Assembly (NCBI RefSeq): GCF_026341825.1
Contig: NZ_JAPENY010000003.1
Coordinates: 2,418,001-2,482,000, forward strand
DNA: 64,000 bases
Source of the DNA: Streptomyces sp. NBC_00620
GTDB taxonomy: Bacteria > Actinomycetota > Actinomycetes > Streptomycetales > Streptomycetaceae
Direction of reading: 5' to 3'
Shown: in pieces, positions 32,158 to 41,701 of the stretch
Layout: each line of letters starts with the position of its first letter
Numbering within the stretch: the stretch's first letter is position 1
Notes under the pieces: model-generated
Seen by the model: the letters and a program-made list of their open reading frames with translations, nothing else
The model's database searches: none
What the model was told of the DNA's origin: nothing
Made by a program: the position numbers and the translations under genes

Positions 32158-35141
32158 GCGGGATCGACGGAATCACGGACTTCGACGCCCTCCGCCAGGC
32201 GATGGCGGACAACTACGACCAGCCGGAGGGACCGGCCCGCAACGCGCGCGCGGAGCAACTTCTCACCGCGGCCGAGAAACTCGGCATCCCCCTCGCGGTG
32301 ATCGAGGCGCTCGGGCACCAGCTGAAGGTCTACAACTACAGCTCCGAGAAGGACAAGATGTTCGTCCCCTTCGCGCGCCTGCTGCGCATGTGGGACGAAC
32401 GCCCCGAGGACTTCGACGAGTACGAGATCCACTCCCTGCACTGGGTCTTCAAGTGGATGTCGGCCGGAATGCTGGACCAGCCGCACATTCCGCTCGCCTC
32501 CATCCAGAAGTGGCTCGGCGAGATGGAGCACCGCTACCGGCTGGCCGGACACTCCGAACGGGCGGTACGCAGCGCCGAGTTCAGCGTCGCCGCCCACCTC
32601 GGGGACCTGGACCGCGCCGAGCGGGCGTACGCCGCCTGGCTGGCCGCCGACCGGGACACCATGGCCGACTGCCACGCGTGCGAGCTGCACGGGCAGGGGT
32701 GGTGGCGGGCGCAGCGCGGCTCCGACGCGGAGGCGCTGGAGCTGTGGGGCCCGGTCCTGGAGGGCGAGTACTCCTGCGCCCATGAGCCGCACACCGTCCT
32801 CGCGTCCTCCCTGGTGCCCCTGCTGCGCCTGGGGCGCGTGGACGAGGCGCGCGCCCACCATCTGCGGGGCTTCCGGCTCGTCCGCGCCATGGAGAGCATG
32901 CGCGGCGCGTACGCGGACCACGTGGAGTTCTGCGCGCTCTCCGGCAACGAGGCGCGCGCGCTGGAACTGCTCGCCGAGCGCCCCGCGTACTTCACGGACT
33001 CCGGGGACCCGCGCAGCAAGCTGGACTTCATGGCGGTGGTGGCCCTCCTCATGGACCGCCTGACCTCCCTCGGGCTCGGCGACCAGACGGTTCCCGGGCC
33101 GGCCGGCCGCGCGTGGACCGCACGCGACCTCGCCGCCCACGCGCGCGGGGAGGCACTTTCGCTGGCGGCGCGCTTCGACGCGCGCAACGGCACGTCGTAC
33201 GTCAGCGCGCGTGCCCGCTCTCGGATGAACCAGCCGGCGCTCGTGGATCGGCTGCCGCTGGGCGTGCGCTCCTCACGCCCCGCGCCCACGGCACACGCGC
33301 CCCGGCCGCCCGCCGTCACGGAACCGGCCACCGAGCCCGACCTCCCCGCGCTGCTCACCGAGGCCCGCCGCCTCTCGGACTCCCGGAGCCCGGACGCCGT
33401 CGAGGCGTGGGCGGCGGTCTCGCGCGCCGCCGAGGGCCACGAGCTGGACGCCCGCGACCGCGCGGAGATCGCCGACCACGCGGCGATGGGGCTCGGCCCG
33501 GACGGCATCGAGCTCTTCCATCAAGCGGCCGAGCTGTACGCCGAGGCGGACGACCCCGGCGAGGCCCTTGCAGCCCGCGCCCGCGCCGCGTACGTACTCG
33601 CCCTGACGGGCGGGACCGAGGAGGCCCTGACGGCCGTCTCGGAGCTGTACGAGCGGGTGCTCGCGCTCTTCGCGGAGGGCGGGACGGGGGTGTCTCAGAC
33701 GGCGTCCGTGCTGGTGGGGCGGGCGCGGGTTCTGATGCATCGGGTGGACGGCGACGCGGACGCGGACGAAAGCGCAGGGACAGCGGAAAGCGCGGGCACG
33801 CCCGACGGCGACGTCGTGGGCGCTGCCCAAGCCGCGGCGCGGGAGTTGTTGGCTCTTGCCGAGCCGCATGTCGGGGACGTGCGGCTGGCCTCGCGGGCGG
33901 CGGAGGCGCAGGCGATGCTCGGGGAGCTCGCGGCGCGTTCCGGGGACGCCGAGCAGGCCGCGGAGCTGCTTGGGCGGGCCGTCGAGACCTATGTGTCGGC
34001 CGGGCTGCCGTGGCTCGCCGTGGAGCACGAGGCGCGGCTCGCCGGTATCGCCCTGCACCTCGGCGACGCCGAGGCCGCGGAGCGGGCGGCGCGCGCGGCG
34101 CTGGAGCACGGCGCGCTGCACATGGAGGCGCCGGGTCATGCGCAACTGCACCTTCAGCTCGCCGAAATCCTCGGCGGCACCGGGCAGTTCGGGCCCGCCG
34201 CCCAACACGCCCTCGAGGCCGCACACTGGGCCGACGAAGCGGGCCAGAGTGCCACGCTCGGCGCCTGGGCCCGGCATCAGCTCGGCGGTTTCCTGGTCCG
34301 GCAGGGACGGTGGGCCGAGGCCGCCGAGATACTGGAGTCCGCGCTGCCCGACCTGACCACCGACATGCACGGCGACGGTGCGATCGTGCAGACCCAGTGG
34401 TGGCTCGGCGACTGTCTCACCGAACTCGGCGATCACCGCGAGGCCGCCGAACGCTGGCTGCAGGCCGCCGACATCGCCCGCCACTGGTCCGAACAGCGCG
34501 ACCACGCGATGCTCGCCCATCTCGCGGCCGAGGCCCTCGGCCATGCCGGGCTGCCCGCCCAGGCGGACCAGGCGTACGCCCGCGCCGGCGACCTCTGGCG
34601 CGAGCTCGGCAACGTCCACGGGCTGGTGCGCTCGCTGCGGGCCCGTGCCTGGGCAGCCGCCCGTACGGAGGCAGGGCTCGACGGGGCACGGGAGTTGATG
34701 GCGGCGGCGGTGCGGGAGTGCGAGGTCGCGATCCAGGACGTGCCGGTCGCCTCCGACTCCCCCGAGGACGAGGGCGTGCAACTCCGGCTCGTCGCCGAAC
34801 TCGGGCACACCTACCGTCAGTTCGGCGACCTGGTGGCTCGTTCCGTGCCGGACGGCGCGGAGGAGGCTTCGGCAAGGGCCTCTTACGAAGAGGCCCTTGC
34901 CCATGTCACTCAAGCGATCTCGGTGTTCGCCTCCCTCGGGGACGAGGTCCTCGAGGTCCGTACCGGTGCCGAACTCGCCGCCGGGTGGCTGGAGGCGGAC
35001 CTCCACCGACCCGCCGCGGCCATGGCACGCGCGCGTGCGGTGCTTTCCGCGTACGCGGGGGTGGAGGGGGAGACCGCGGAGGCGCGGTGCGCGGAGGCGG
35101 AGAACATGCTGAAGCTGACGGGGGCGAGTTCGGAGGGCTGA
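32154..35141 (+). CDS. Large tetratricopeptide-repeat protein coupled to the Hsp90-like ATPase
   Basis: 995 residues, alpha-helical throughout. The N-terminal 350 residues form one helical region with conserved-looking YNYSSEKDKMFVPFARLL and HSLHWVFKWMSAGMLDQP. A Pro-rich linker of about 50 residues follows near 360-400. The C-terminal half is built of TPR-type helix pairs rich in Ala, Leu, Glu and Gly (for example HARLAGIALHLGDAEAAERA-like units). ATG 32154 overlaps the Hsp90-like stop codon (ATGA). No enzyme motif is seen. TPR proteins are the classic co-chaperones of eukaryotic Hsp90, so a partnership is the natural guess, but it is inferred from gene coupling only. Confidence 0.82.
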   Translation: MSGIDGITDFDALRQAMADNYDQPEGPARNARAEQLLTAAEKLGIPLAVIEALGHQLKVYNYSSEKDKMFVPFARLLRMWDERPEDFDEYEIHSLHWVFKWMSAGMLDQPHIPLASIQKWLGEMEHRYRLAGHSERAVRSAEFSVAAHLGDLDRAERAYAAWLAADRDTMADCHACELHGQGWWRAQRGSDAEALELWGPVLEGEYSCAHEPHTVLASSLVPLLRLGRVDEARAHHLRGFRLVRAMESMRGAYADHVEFCALSGNEARALELLAERPAYFTDSGDPRSKLDFMAVVALLMDRLTSLGLGDQTVPGPAGRAWTARDLAAHARGEALSLAARFDARNGTSYVSARARSRMNQPALVDRLPLGVRSSRPAPTAHAPRPPAVTEPATEPDLPALLTEARRLSDSRSPDAVEAWAAVSRAAEGHELDARDRAEIADHAAMGLGPDGIELFHQAAELYAEADDPGEALAARARAAYVLALTGGTEEALTAVSELYERVLALFAEGGTGVSQTASVLVGRARVLMHRVDGDADADESAGTAESAGTPDGDVVGAAQAAARELLALAEPHVGDVRLASRAAEAQAMLGELAARSGDAEQAAELLGRAVETYVSAGLPWLAVEHEARLAGIALHLGDAEAAERAARAALEHGALHMEAPGHAQLHLQLAEILGGTGQFGPAAQHALEAAHWADEAGQSATLGAWARHQLGGFLVRQGRWAEAAEILESALPDLTTDMHGDGAIVQTQWWLGDCLTELGDHREAAERWLQAADIARHWSEQRDHAMLAHLAAEALGHAGLPAQADQAYARAGDLWRELGNVHGLVRSLRARAWAAARTEAGLDGARELMAAAVRECEVAIQDVPVASDSPEDEGVQLRLVAELGHTYRQFGDLVARSVPDGAEEASARASYEEALAHVTQAISVFASLGDEVLEVRTGAELAAGWLEADLHRPAAAMARARAVLSAYAGVEGETAEARCAEAENMLKLTGASSEG

Positions 35142-35144
35142 CCG

Positions 35145-35332
35145 GTGGGGGTGGGGGGTGGGTTTTTCGCCCCCTCCGCCCCTACCCTTCCCGTACTTCC
35201 GGGCTACGCCCGGTTCAGCCCGTCCGGCGTTTGAGGACGAGCGCGTCAGCGCGATGCGGGGGTCTGGGGGCGCAGCCCCCAGGAACGGGACGGGAAGGGG
35301 CGGAGGGGGCGAAAAACCCACCCCCACCCCAC
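35145..35332. repeat. Long inverted intergenic repeat of the Streptomyces GTTTGAGGACGAG type
   Basis: Outer arms at about 35145-35193 and 35288-35332 pair over some 40 bp (core GTGGGTTTTTCGCCCCCTCC) with small gaps. Between them lie the motif GGCGTTTGAGGACGAGCGCG and a perfect hairpin CTGGGGGC/GCCCCCAG at about 35264-35281. I recognise this as an abundant Streptomyces intergenic element. Here it separates the convergent TPR and DAK genes and probably terminates both. Confidence 0.75.
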
Positions 35333-35335
35333 CGT

Positions 35336-37075
35336 CTACTCCACCCCGATCAACAACAACGCCCCCTGCCGCCCGCCCCGATACACCACCGTGTCCACCG
35401 CCAGATACGACTCCCGAACCCGGGACTCCAGATGGGCGGCAATGGCGTCGGGCGCCTCGTCACCCAGCACGAGGGTCACCATCTCGCCCCCGGCGGAGAG
35501 CATGCGGTCCAGGACGGATTCGGCGGTGGTGGTGATGTCGGAGCCGATGACGGCGACATCGCCGTCGATGAGGCCGAGGACGTCTCCGGCCTGGCAGATG
35601 CCGGCCATGGTCCAGGACTGACGCTCGGCGACGACGACCTCGGCGTAGCGGGTGGCACCCGCCGCGGAGGTCATGGCGACGACGTCCTCGTCGAAGCGCC
35701 GTTCCGGCTCGTGCACGGCAAGCGCGGCGATGCCCTGAACCGCGGAGCGAGTCGGGATCAGCGCGACCCGCACACCGTCCACGCGGGCCTGCTCGGCGGC
35801 TGCGGCCGCGGTGTGACGCAGCTCGGCGTCATTGGGCAGGAGCACCACCTCGCGCGCGTGGGCACGCCGTACGGCCTCGACGAGCTCTCCGCTCGCGGGC
35901 GGCTCCCCGGGCCGTGCGAGCACGGTGGTCGCCCCGGCCTCCGCGTACAGCCCGGCCAGCCCCTCTCCGGGCACGACCGCCACGACGGCCCGCTGCGCCC
36001 GCTCCCGGGGCGGCCGTCCCGGTCCCCCGGTGTGGACGTCCCCGAGCCCGAAGTGCGTGATCCTGATCCGGTACGGCCGCCCGGCCTCGACGCCCGCCTC
36101 CACGGCGGCACCCGCGTCGTCCACGTGCACATGGACGTTCCACAGCCCGTCCCCGCCGACGACGACGAGCGAGTTGCCCAGGAGGTCCAGTCGGCCCCGC
36201 AACCGGTCCACGGCCGCGTCCTCCGCCTCCAGGAGATAGATCACCTCGAAGGCGGGCCCGCCTTCTTCCGGCACTCCGTCCTCGCACACGTCGGGGTGCA
36301 CTCCGCCGATGCCGGCACCGACGATGTCGACCTCGGTCACGACTGCCGCCACGCGCGCGTGGACCTCGGGAGAGCCGAGGCGCATCCTCGGCGCCTCCCC
36401 CGTGAAGGTCTCCACCAGCGCCGCCAGCACCGCGACCAGCCCCCGTCCGCCCGCGTCGACCACACCGGCGCGCTCCAGGACGGCCAGCTGCCCCGGCGTC
36501 GCGGCGAGGGCCGCCCGCGCCCCCTCGTACGCCGCGCGTGCGACCGTGCCGCAGTCCCCCTCGGCGCCGTTGGCCGCGTCGGCGGCGGCCGAGGCGACCG
36601 TGAGGACCGTGCCCTCGACGGGGTGCGCGACGGCCTGGCGGGCGGAATCGGCGGCTTGCCGGAGGGCGAGCCGCAGGCCCGGCCCGTCGGTGTGAGCGGT
36701 CTCACTGTCGGCGGCGAGCACCTGCGCCATGCCGCGCAGCAGCTGCGCGAGGATCGTGCCGGAGTTGCCCCGGGCCCCTATGAGCGCCCCGTGGGCCATC
36801 GCCCGTACGGCGTCGGCGAGCGTCGGCCTGCCCCCACCGGCCTCGTCACCCCCACCGGCCTCGCGCCCCCCGACCTCATGCCCTGCGAAGACCGCCTCGA
36901 CCGCCGCGGTCGCCGACTCCAGCGTCAGATACAGGTTGGTGCCGGTGTCCCCGTCGGCCACCGGGTAGACGTTGATCGCGTCTATCTCCTCGCGCGCCCG
37001 TCCCAGCGCCTCCAGCGCGAGACCGCACCAGGTGCGCACCGCGAGAGCATCGAACGTCTGCGGCACCTGCGGCAC
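35336..37075 (-). CDS. DAK-domain (DhaL/FakA-like) fatty acid or dihydroxyacetone-type kinase
   Basis: 579 residues. The N-terminal DhaL domain shows INVYPVADGDTGTNLYLTLE, which binds ADP-Mg, and GARGNSGTILAQLLRGMA. The C-terminal part holds the DUF1949/DegV-accessory-like region (EVVLLPNDAELRHTAAAAAE). FakA proteins of this build phosphorylate fatty acids held by a DegV-family FakB. No fakB lies beside it here. GTG at 37075 has AAGGAGG five bases upstream, a clear start. Next gene upstream is rpmB, divergent, as in Gram-positive bacteria where this kinase lies near rpmB and recG. Confidence 0.88.
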   Translation of the reverse strand: MPQVPQTFDALAVRTWCGLALEALGRAREEIDAINVYPVADGDTGTNLYLTLESATAAVEAVFAGHEVGGREAGGGDEAGGGRPTLADAVRAMAHGALIGARGNSGTILAQLLRGMAQVLAADSETAHTDGPGLRLALRQAADSARQAVAHPVEGTVLTVASAAADAANGAEGDCGTVARAAYEGARAALAATPGQLAVLERAGVVDAGGRGLVAVLAALVETFTGEAPRMRLGSPEVHARVAAVVTEVDIVGAGIGGVHPDVCEDGVPEEGGPAFEVIYLLEAEDAAVDRLRGRLDLLGNSLVVVGGDGLWNVHVHVDDAGAAVEAGVEAGRPYRIRITHFGLGDVHTGGPGRPPRERAQRAVVAVVPGEGLAGLYAEAGATTVLARPGEPPASGELVEAVRRAHAREVVLLPNDAELRHTAAAAAEQARVDGVRVALIPTRSAVQGIAALAVHEPERRFDEDVVAMTSAAGATRYAEVVVAERQSWTMAGICQAGDVLGLIDGDVAVIGSDITTTAESVLDRMLSAGGEMVTLVLGDEAPDAIAAHLESRVRESYLAVDTVVYRGGRQGALLLIGVE

Positions 37076-37224
37076 CTGCGCCTCCTTGAGCAGCTGGACG
37101 TGGACGCAGCGTAGACCCAGAAGGGGTTACTGTCGGTAGGGGGCCTGCGGAGGGCTGGGGCGTGGCCCTGAGCAGCCATGGTAGTTTCGTTGTCTGGACG
37201 CAGTCGTTGTATGCTGCTCCGGTT

Positions 37225-37241
37225 GCCCGATCTCATCGGGC
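37225..37241 (+). promoter_or_regulatory. Inverted repeat in the rpmB leader
   Basis: GCCCGAT-CTC-ATCGGGC, perfect 7-bp arms, nested in a wider GTTGCC/GGCAAC pairing (about 37222-37256). It may form a leader structure or an operator. Confidence 0.35.
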
Positions 37242-37277
37242 CTTCCTCCTGGCAACGCCACTCAGATCGTAGATCTT

Positions 37278-37297
37278 GATCCCGGCATGCCGGGATC
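37278..37297. promoter_or_regulatory. Perfect 20-bp palindrome upstream of rpmB
   Basis: GATCCCGGCATGCCGGGATC, with no spacer, ending 36 bp before the rpmB GTG. It may be a protein binding site or a leader hairpin. Confidence 0.4.
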
Positions 37298-37333
37298 CAC
37301 CGTAAGTGCATCTGAAGTTTTTGGAGTGAGCCC

Positions 37334-37519
37334 GTGGCTGCCAACTGCGACGTCTGCGGCAAGGGGCCGGGCTTCGGCAACAGCATCTCGCACTCGCACC
37401 GCCGTACGCCCCGTCGCTGGAATCCCAACATCCAGCGCGTTCGTACTGTGGTCGGCGGGACGCCGAAGCGCGTGAACGCTTGCACCTCGTGCATCAAGGC
37501 CGGCAAGGTCACGCGCTGA
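37334..37519 (+). CDS. rpmB: 50S ribosomal protein L28
   Basis: 61 residues. MAANCDVCGKGPGFGNSISH starts the protein, and CDVC with CTSC near the end make the zinc-binding form, not the zinc-free paralogue that some Streptomyces express under zinc limitation. RRWNPNIQRVR is the family core. GTG at 37334 has a GGAGTGAG site upstream. Confidence 0.96.
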   Translation: MAANCDVCGKGPGFGNSISHSHRRTPRRWNPNIQRVRTVVGGTPKRVNACTSCIKAGKVTR

Positions 37520-37558
37520 CAACCGCTAGCGCGCGGCCACTGCTGGTTCGCTTGCACT

Positions 37559-37588
37559 GAACCGGTCCACCTCATGGTGGGCCGGTTC
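37559..37588 (+). terminator. rpmB terminator
   Basis: 13-bp stem with one G-T pair (arms 37559-37571 and 37576-37588), loop TCAT, followed by TTT. Confidence 0.8.
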
Positions 37589-37616
37589 TTTGCTGCGCCC
37601 ACACAAAAACTCGCGT

Positions 37617-37640
37617 AAACGCTTACGCAAACGCTTACGT
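37617..37640. repeat. Tandem 12-bp repeat with LacI-like palindrome
   Basis: AAACGCTTACGC then AAACGCTTACGT. The first overlaps palindrome GCGTAA-ACGC-TTACGC (37613-37628). The second covers the thiD stop codon. It resembles LacI-family operators in base content. Confidence 0.5.
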
Positions 37641-38432
37641 GCCCACCCTGAACCGCCACCCATGATCCACCGGCCCGATCCCGCCCCCCAGCGCGAACCC
37701 GGCCGCGATCGCCCCGGTGACGTACTCCTTGGCCATCGCGACGGCCTCAGGCACCGACTGCCCCTTCGCCAGCCCGCACGCGATGGCCGAGGCCAGCGTG
37801 CAGCCCGTGCCGTGCGTGTGTCGGTTGTCGTGGCGGGGCGCGCGCAGCCAGTGCTCCTCGGACCCGTCCGTCAGCAGATCGACGGCGTCTCCGGACAGAT
37901 GGCCGCCCTTGATCAGCACCCACTTCGGGCCGTACGCCAGCACAGCCGCCGCGGCGCCGCGCAGTTGCTCCTCCGACTCGACCCGTACGCCCGTGAGCTG
38001 AGCCACCTCGTCGAGGTTCGGCGTCGCCACGGTCGCGGCCGGCAGCAGCTTCGTACGTACGGAATCCAGCGCGGAAGCGGCCAGCAGCGAGTCGCCGTGC
38101 TTGGAGATGCCGACCGGGTCGACGACGGCCGGCGCGGCAGTGTCGCCGATCAACTCGGCCACGGCTTCGACGAGTTCGGCGGAGGCGAGCATGCCGGTCT
38201 TGACCGCCTGGACACCGATGTCGTCGACGACGCTGCGGTACTGGGCCCGCACGGCCGCCACCGGCAGCTCCCAAGCGCCTTGCACGCCGAGGGAGTTCTG
38301 CGCGGTGACCGCCGTGATCACGCTCATGCCGTGCACGCCGAGCGCCAGCATCGTCTTCAGGTCGGCCTGAATCCCGGCCCCGCCACCGGAGTCCGAGCCC
38401 GCGACCGTCAGAACCCTCGGCGGCGCACTCAC
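37635..38432 (-). CDS. thiD: Hydroxymethylpyrimidine/phosphomethylpyrimidine kinase
   Basis: 265-residue ribokinase-fold enzyme of thiamine synthesis that phosphorylates HMP and HMP-P. It shows TVAGSDSGGGAGIQADLKT, the Gln/Asn-rich substrate loop ITAVTAQNSLGV, and the catalytic HTHGTGCTLASAIACGLA. GTG at 38432 overlaps the thiL stop codon as GTGA, so the two are coupled. Confidence 0.95.
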   Translation of the reverse strand: MSAPPRVLTVAGSDSGGGAGIQADLKTMLALGVHGMSVITAVTAQNSLGVQGAWELPVAAVRAQYRSVVDDIGVQAVKTGMLASAELVEAVAELIGDTAAPAVVDPVGISKHGDSLLAASALDSVRTKLLPAATVATPNLDEVAQLTGVRVESEEQLRGAAAAVLAYGPKWVLIKGGHLSGDAVDLLTDGSEEHWLRAPRHDNRHTHGTGCTLASAIACGLAKGQSVPEAVAMAKEYVTGAIAAGFALGGGIGPVDHGWRFRVGT

Positions 38433-39394
38433 GACTCGATGTCCCCGAAGTGGTCCCAGCCGCCCTTGCTCGTCCACGGCGCCCCGTCCACCGTCACCTG
38501 AGGCAGCGCCGACGGGTTGAGCACCTCGCCGATGATCTTCCAGCGGGCCGGCAGCTTCACGTCCGGCGGGAAGGTGGCGACGATCGCGTGGTCCTCGCCG
38601 CCGGTGAGCACCCACTGGATGGGGTCGACGCCGACGGCCTGCCCGATGTCGTTCATCTGGGTCGGGATGTCGATGTCGCCGGAACGCACGTCGATGCGCA
38701 CCTTGCTCGCCTCGGCGATGTGCCCGAGGTCGGCGATCAGCCCGTCGCTGACGTCCGTCATCGAGGTCGCGCCGAGCCCGGCCGCCGCGGGACCCGCGTG
38801 ATACGGCGGCTCCGGACGCCGGTGCGCCTCCACGAAGGCGCGCGGCGAACGGAAGCCCCGGGAGAGCACCGCGAAGCCAGCCGCCGACCAGCCCAGCCAG
38901 CCCGTCACGGCGACCACGTCACCGGGCTGGGCGCCACCCCGGGTCACCGGCTCGTGGTTGCGCAGATCGCCGAGCGCGGTGATCGACACCATGATGGTGT
39001 CGCCGCGTACGACATCGCCGCCGACCACGGAGGCGCCCGCGACCTGGCACTCGTCGCGCAGCCCGTCCATCATCTCGGACGGCCAGGTGGCGGGGAGTTC
39101 GGCCGGGACGACCAGGCCGAGCAGCAGCGCGGTCGGTACGGCGCCCATCGCGGCGATGTCCGCGAGGTTCTGCGCGGCCGCCTTGCGCCCGACGTCGTAC
39201 GCCGTCGACCAGTCGCGCCGGAAGTGCCGCCCCTCCAGGAGGATGTCGGTGCTCGCCACGACCCTGCGGTCGGGCGCGGCCACCACCGCGGCGTCGTCGC
39301 CGGGGCCGACCCGGACCGCCGGGGTGGTGGTGAGACGCGAGGTGAGCTCCTTGATGAGCCCGAACTCCCCCAACTCGCCCACGGTGCCCTTCAT
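38429..39394 (-). CDS. thiL: Thiamine-monophosphate kinase
   Basis: 321 residues, making thiamine diphosphate. AIR-synthase-like fold with GPGDDAAVV, STDILLEGRHFRRDW, the GGDVVRGD metal site, and VSDGLIADLGHIAEAS. First gene of the thiL-thiD pair. No TPP riboswitch-like sequence (CUGAGA with GACCC... core) is apparent in the 272 bp upstream, though I searched only by eye. Confidence 0.95.
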   Translation of the reverse strand: MKGTVGELGEFGLIKELTSRLTTTPAVRVGPGDDAAVVAAPDRRVVASTDILLEGRHFRRDWSTAYDVGRKAAAQNLADIAAMGAVPTALLLGLVVPAELPATWPSEMMDGLRDECQVAGASVVGGDVVRGDTIMVSITALGDLRNHEPVTRGGAQPGDVVAVTGWLGWSAAGFAVLSRGFRSPRAFVEAHRRPEPPYHAGPAAAGLGATSMTDVSDGLIADLGHIAEASKVRIDVRSGDIDIPTQMNDIGQAVGVDPIQWVLTGGEDHAIVATFPPDVKLPARWKIIGEVLNPSALPQVTVDGAPWTSKGGWDHFGDIES

Positions 39395-39520
39395 AGTCGT
39401 ACTGCCCCTTCTCTTCCTGTCTGCGCCACGGTACGTCGCGTACGAACCGCGTGACGTACCGCATGTGCCGCGCTACGCGAACCGTCCTCGGTGCGGTCGC
39501 GTGCCGTCTCCGTACTCGGT

Positions 39521-39537
39521 ACGGTCGAATCGACCGT
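39521..39537. promoter_or_regulatory. Palindrome between thiL and the Lrp-type gene
   Basis: ACGGTCGA-A-TCGACCGT, perfect 8-bp arms. It overlaps a TTGACG on the minus strand (39533-39538), so it could cover the thiL promoter -35 region. Confidence 0.4.
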
Positions 39538-39666
39538 CAACTTGTGCAGTCTGTGCACCCCGGCGCGCAAGCCCCAGTCACCGCGGGTCTCCCCGCGGCG
39601 AGCGGCGACGCGATACCGTGGCGTTCCTTTTCCCCACATGATCCTCGTGGCCGCCCTGGAGGTTCC

Positions 39667-39900
39667 GTGGTACAGGCGTACATCCTGATCCAGACGGAGG
39701 TCGGCAAAGCGTCGACCGTCGCCGAGACGATCAGCAAGATCCCGGGGGTGATCCAGGCCGAGGACGTGACAGGACCGTACGACGTGATCGTGCGGGCCCA
39801 GGCCGACACGGTCGACGACCTCGGTCGCATGGTGGTCGCCAAAGTCCAGCAAGTGGACGGCATCACCCGCACCCTGACCTGCCCGGTCGTGCACCTGTAG
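39667..39900 (+). CDS. Stand-alone Lrp/AsnC effector (RAM) domain protein
   Basis: 77 residues consisting only of the RAM ligand-binding domain: MVQAYILIQTEVGKASTVAE, then GVIQAEDVTGPYDVIVRAQA and VDGITRTLTCPVV. No DNA-binding domain. Such proteins bind amino acids and may modulate full-length Lrp members; the ligand is not known. GTG at 39667 has GGAGG four bases upstream. Confidence 0.9.
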   Translation: MVQAYILIQTEVGKASTVAETISKIPGVIQAEDVTGPYDVIVRAQADTVDDLGRMVVAKVQQVDGITRTLTCPVVHL

Positions 39901-39920
39901 CCCCCGTCTACCCTTGGCCG

Positions 39921-40412
39921 GTGAACTTCTTCCGTCACCGGCACACCGCTGCCTTCGGGCTGCCCGTTCTCGCTCTGCTGATCGCCGCCACAGGCTGCTC
40001 CTCGGCAGACGACGAACCCTCGGCCGCGGTTCCCGGTCCGGACGCGAAGGTCACGAAGCTGTGCCAGAACCTGGACAAGGCGCTGCCGGAGAAAGTGGAC
40101 GACCTCGACCGGAACGATCCCGAGCCCCGGTCCGCGCTGACCGCGGGCTGGGGAAGCCCGGCGATCATACTGCGCTGCGGTGTCGACAGACCCGCCAAGA
40201 TGAACGACCCGAACGCCTACGGGGCCGACGTGGACGGGGTCGGCTGGCTGGTCGAGGAACAGGACGACGGCTCGTACGTCTTCACCACGAGCCTGCGCAA
40301 GGCATACGTCGAGGTGAGGCTGCCCAAGGAGCGGGCCGACGAGGGCGCGGGGCCGCTCACCGACTTCGCCGGGCCCGTCAAGAAGGCGATCCCCGAAGGA
40401 ATCGCCGACTGA
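39921..40412 (+). CDS. DUF3515 lipoprotein
   Basis: 163 residues. Signal peptide with a lipobox (ALLIAATGCSS, Cys about residue 26), then the DUF3515 domain with LCQNLDKALPEKV and ILRCGVDRP. Exported and lipid-anchored by inference. It starts with GTG, 20 bp after the Lrp-type gene. Function unknown. Confidence 0.88.
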   Translation: MNFFRHRHTAAFGLPVLALLIAATGCSSADDEPSAAVPGPDAKVTKLCQNLDKALPEKVDDLDRNDPEPRSALTAGWGSPAIILRCGVDRPAKMNDPNAYGADVDGVGWLVEEQDDGSYVFTTSLRKAYVEVRLPKERADEGAGPLTDFAGPVKKAIPEGIAD

Positions 40413-40442
40413 CGTACAGGAGTGCCAGAAGGGCCCTCACCG

Positions 40443-40484
40443 CAGCCCGGTGGGGGCACTCGGCACAGCCCGGTGGAAAACGGT

Positions 40485-40513
<29 letters not shown>
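40443..40513. repeat. Tandem duplication at the ddl 3' end
   Basis: CAGCCCGGTGGAA then ACGGTTCAGCG occurs as 25 bp at 40466-40490 and 23 bp at 40491-40513, with a partial third copy at 40443. The stop codon of ddl is inside the boundary, so the last eight codons were duplicated beyond the stop. Confidence 0.6.
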
Positions 40514-41642
<1,129 letters not shown>

Positions 41643-41701
41643 ATCGCGTTGAGCGTACCCGCTGGTACCCGCCTCAGTCAGCGCCCGTTGGGCCCTGTCG
41701 C

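Noticed and set aside
35145..35332. A transposon or MITE with target duplication
   Set aside because: Long inverted arms exist, but I found no clean flanking direct repeat and the element works as a terminator; it is better treated as an intergenic repeat.
39395..39666. TPP riboswitch upstream of thiL
   Set aside because: No recognisable conserved TPP-box core was found by eye; a covariance search could still change this.
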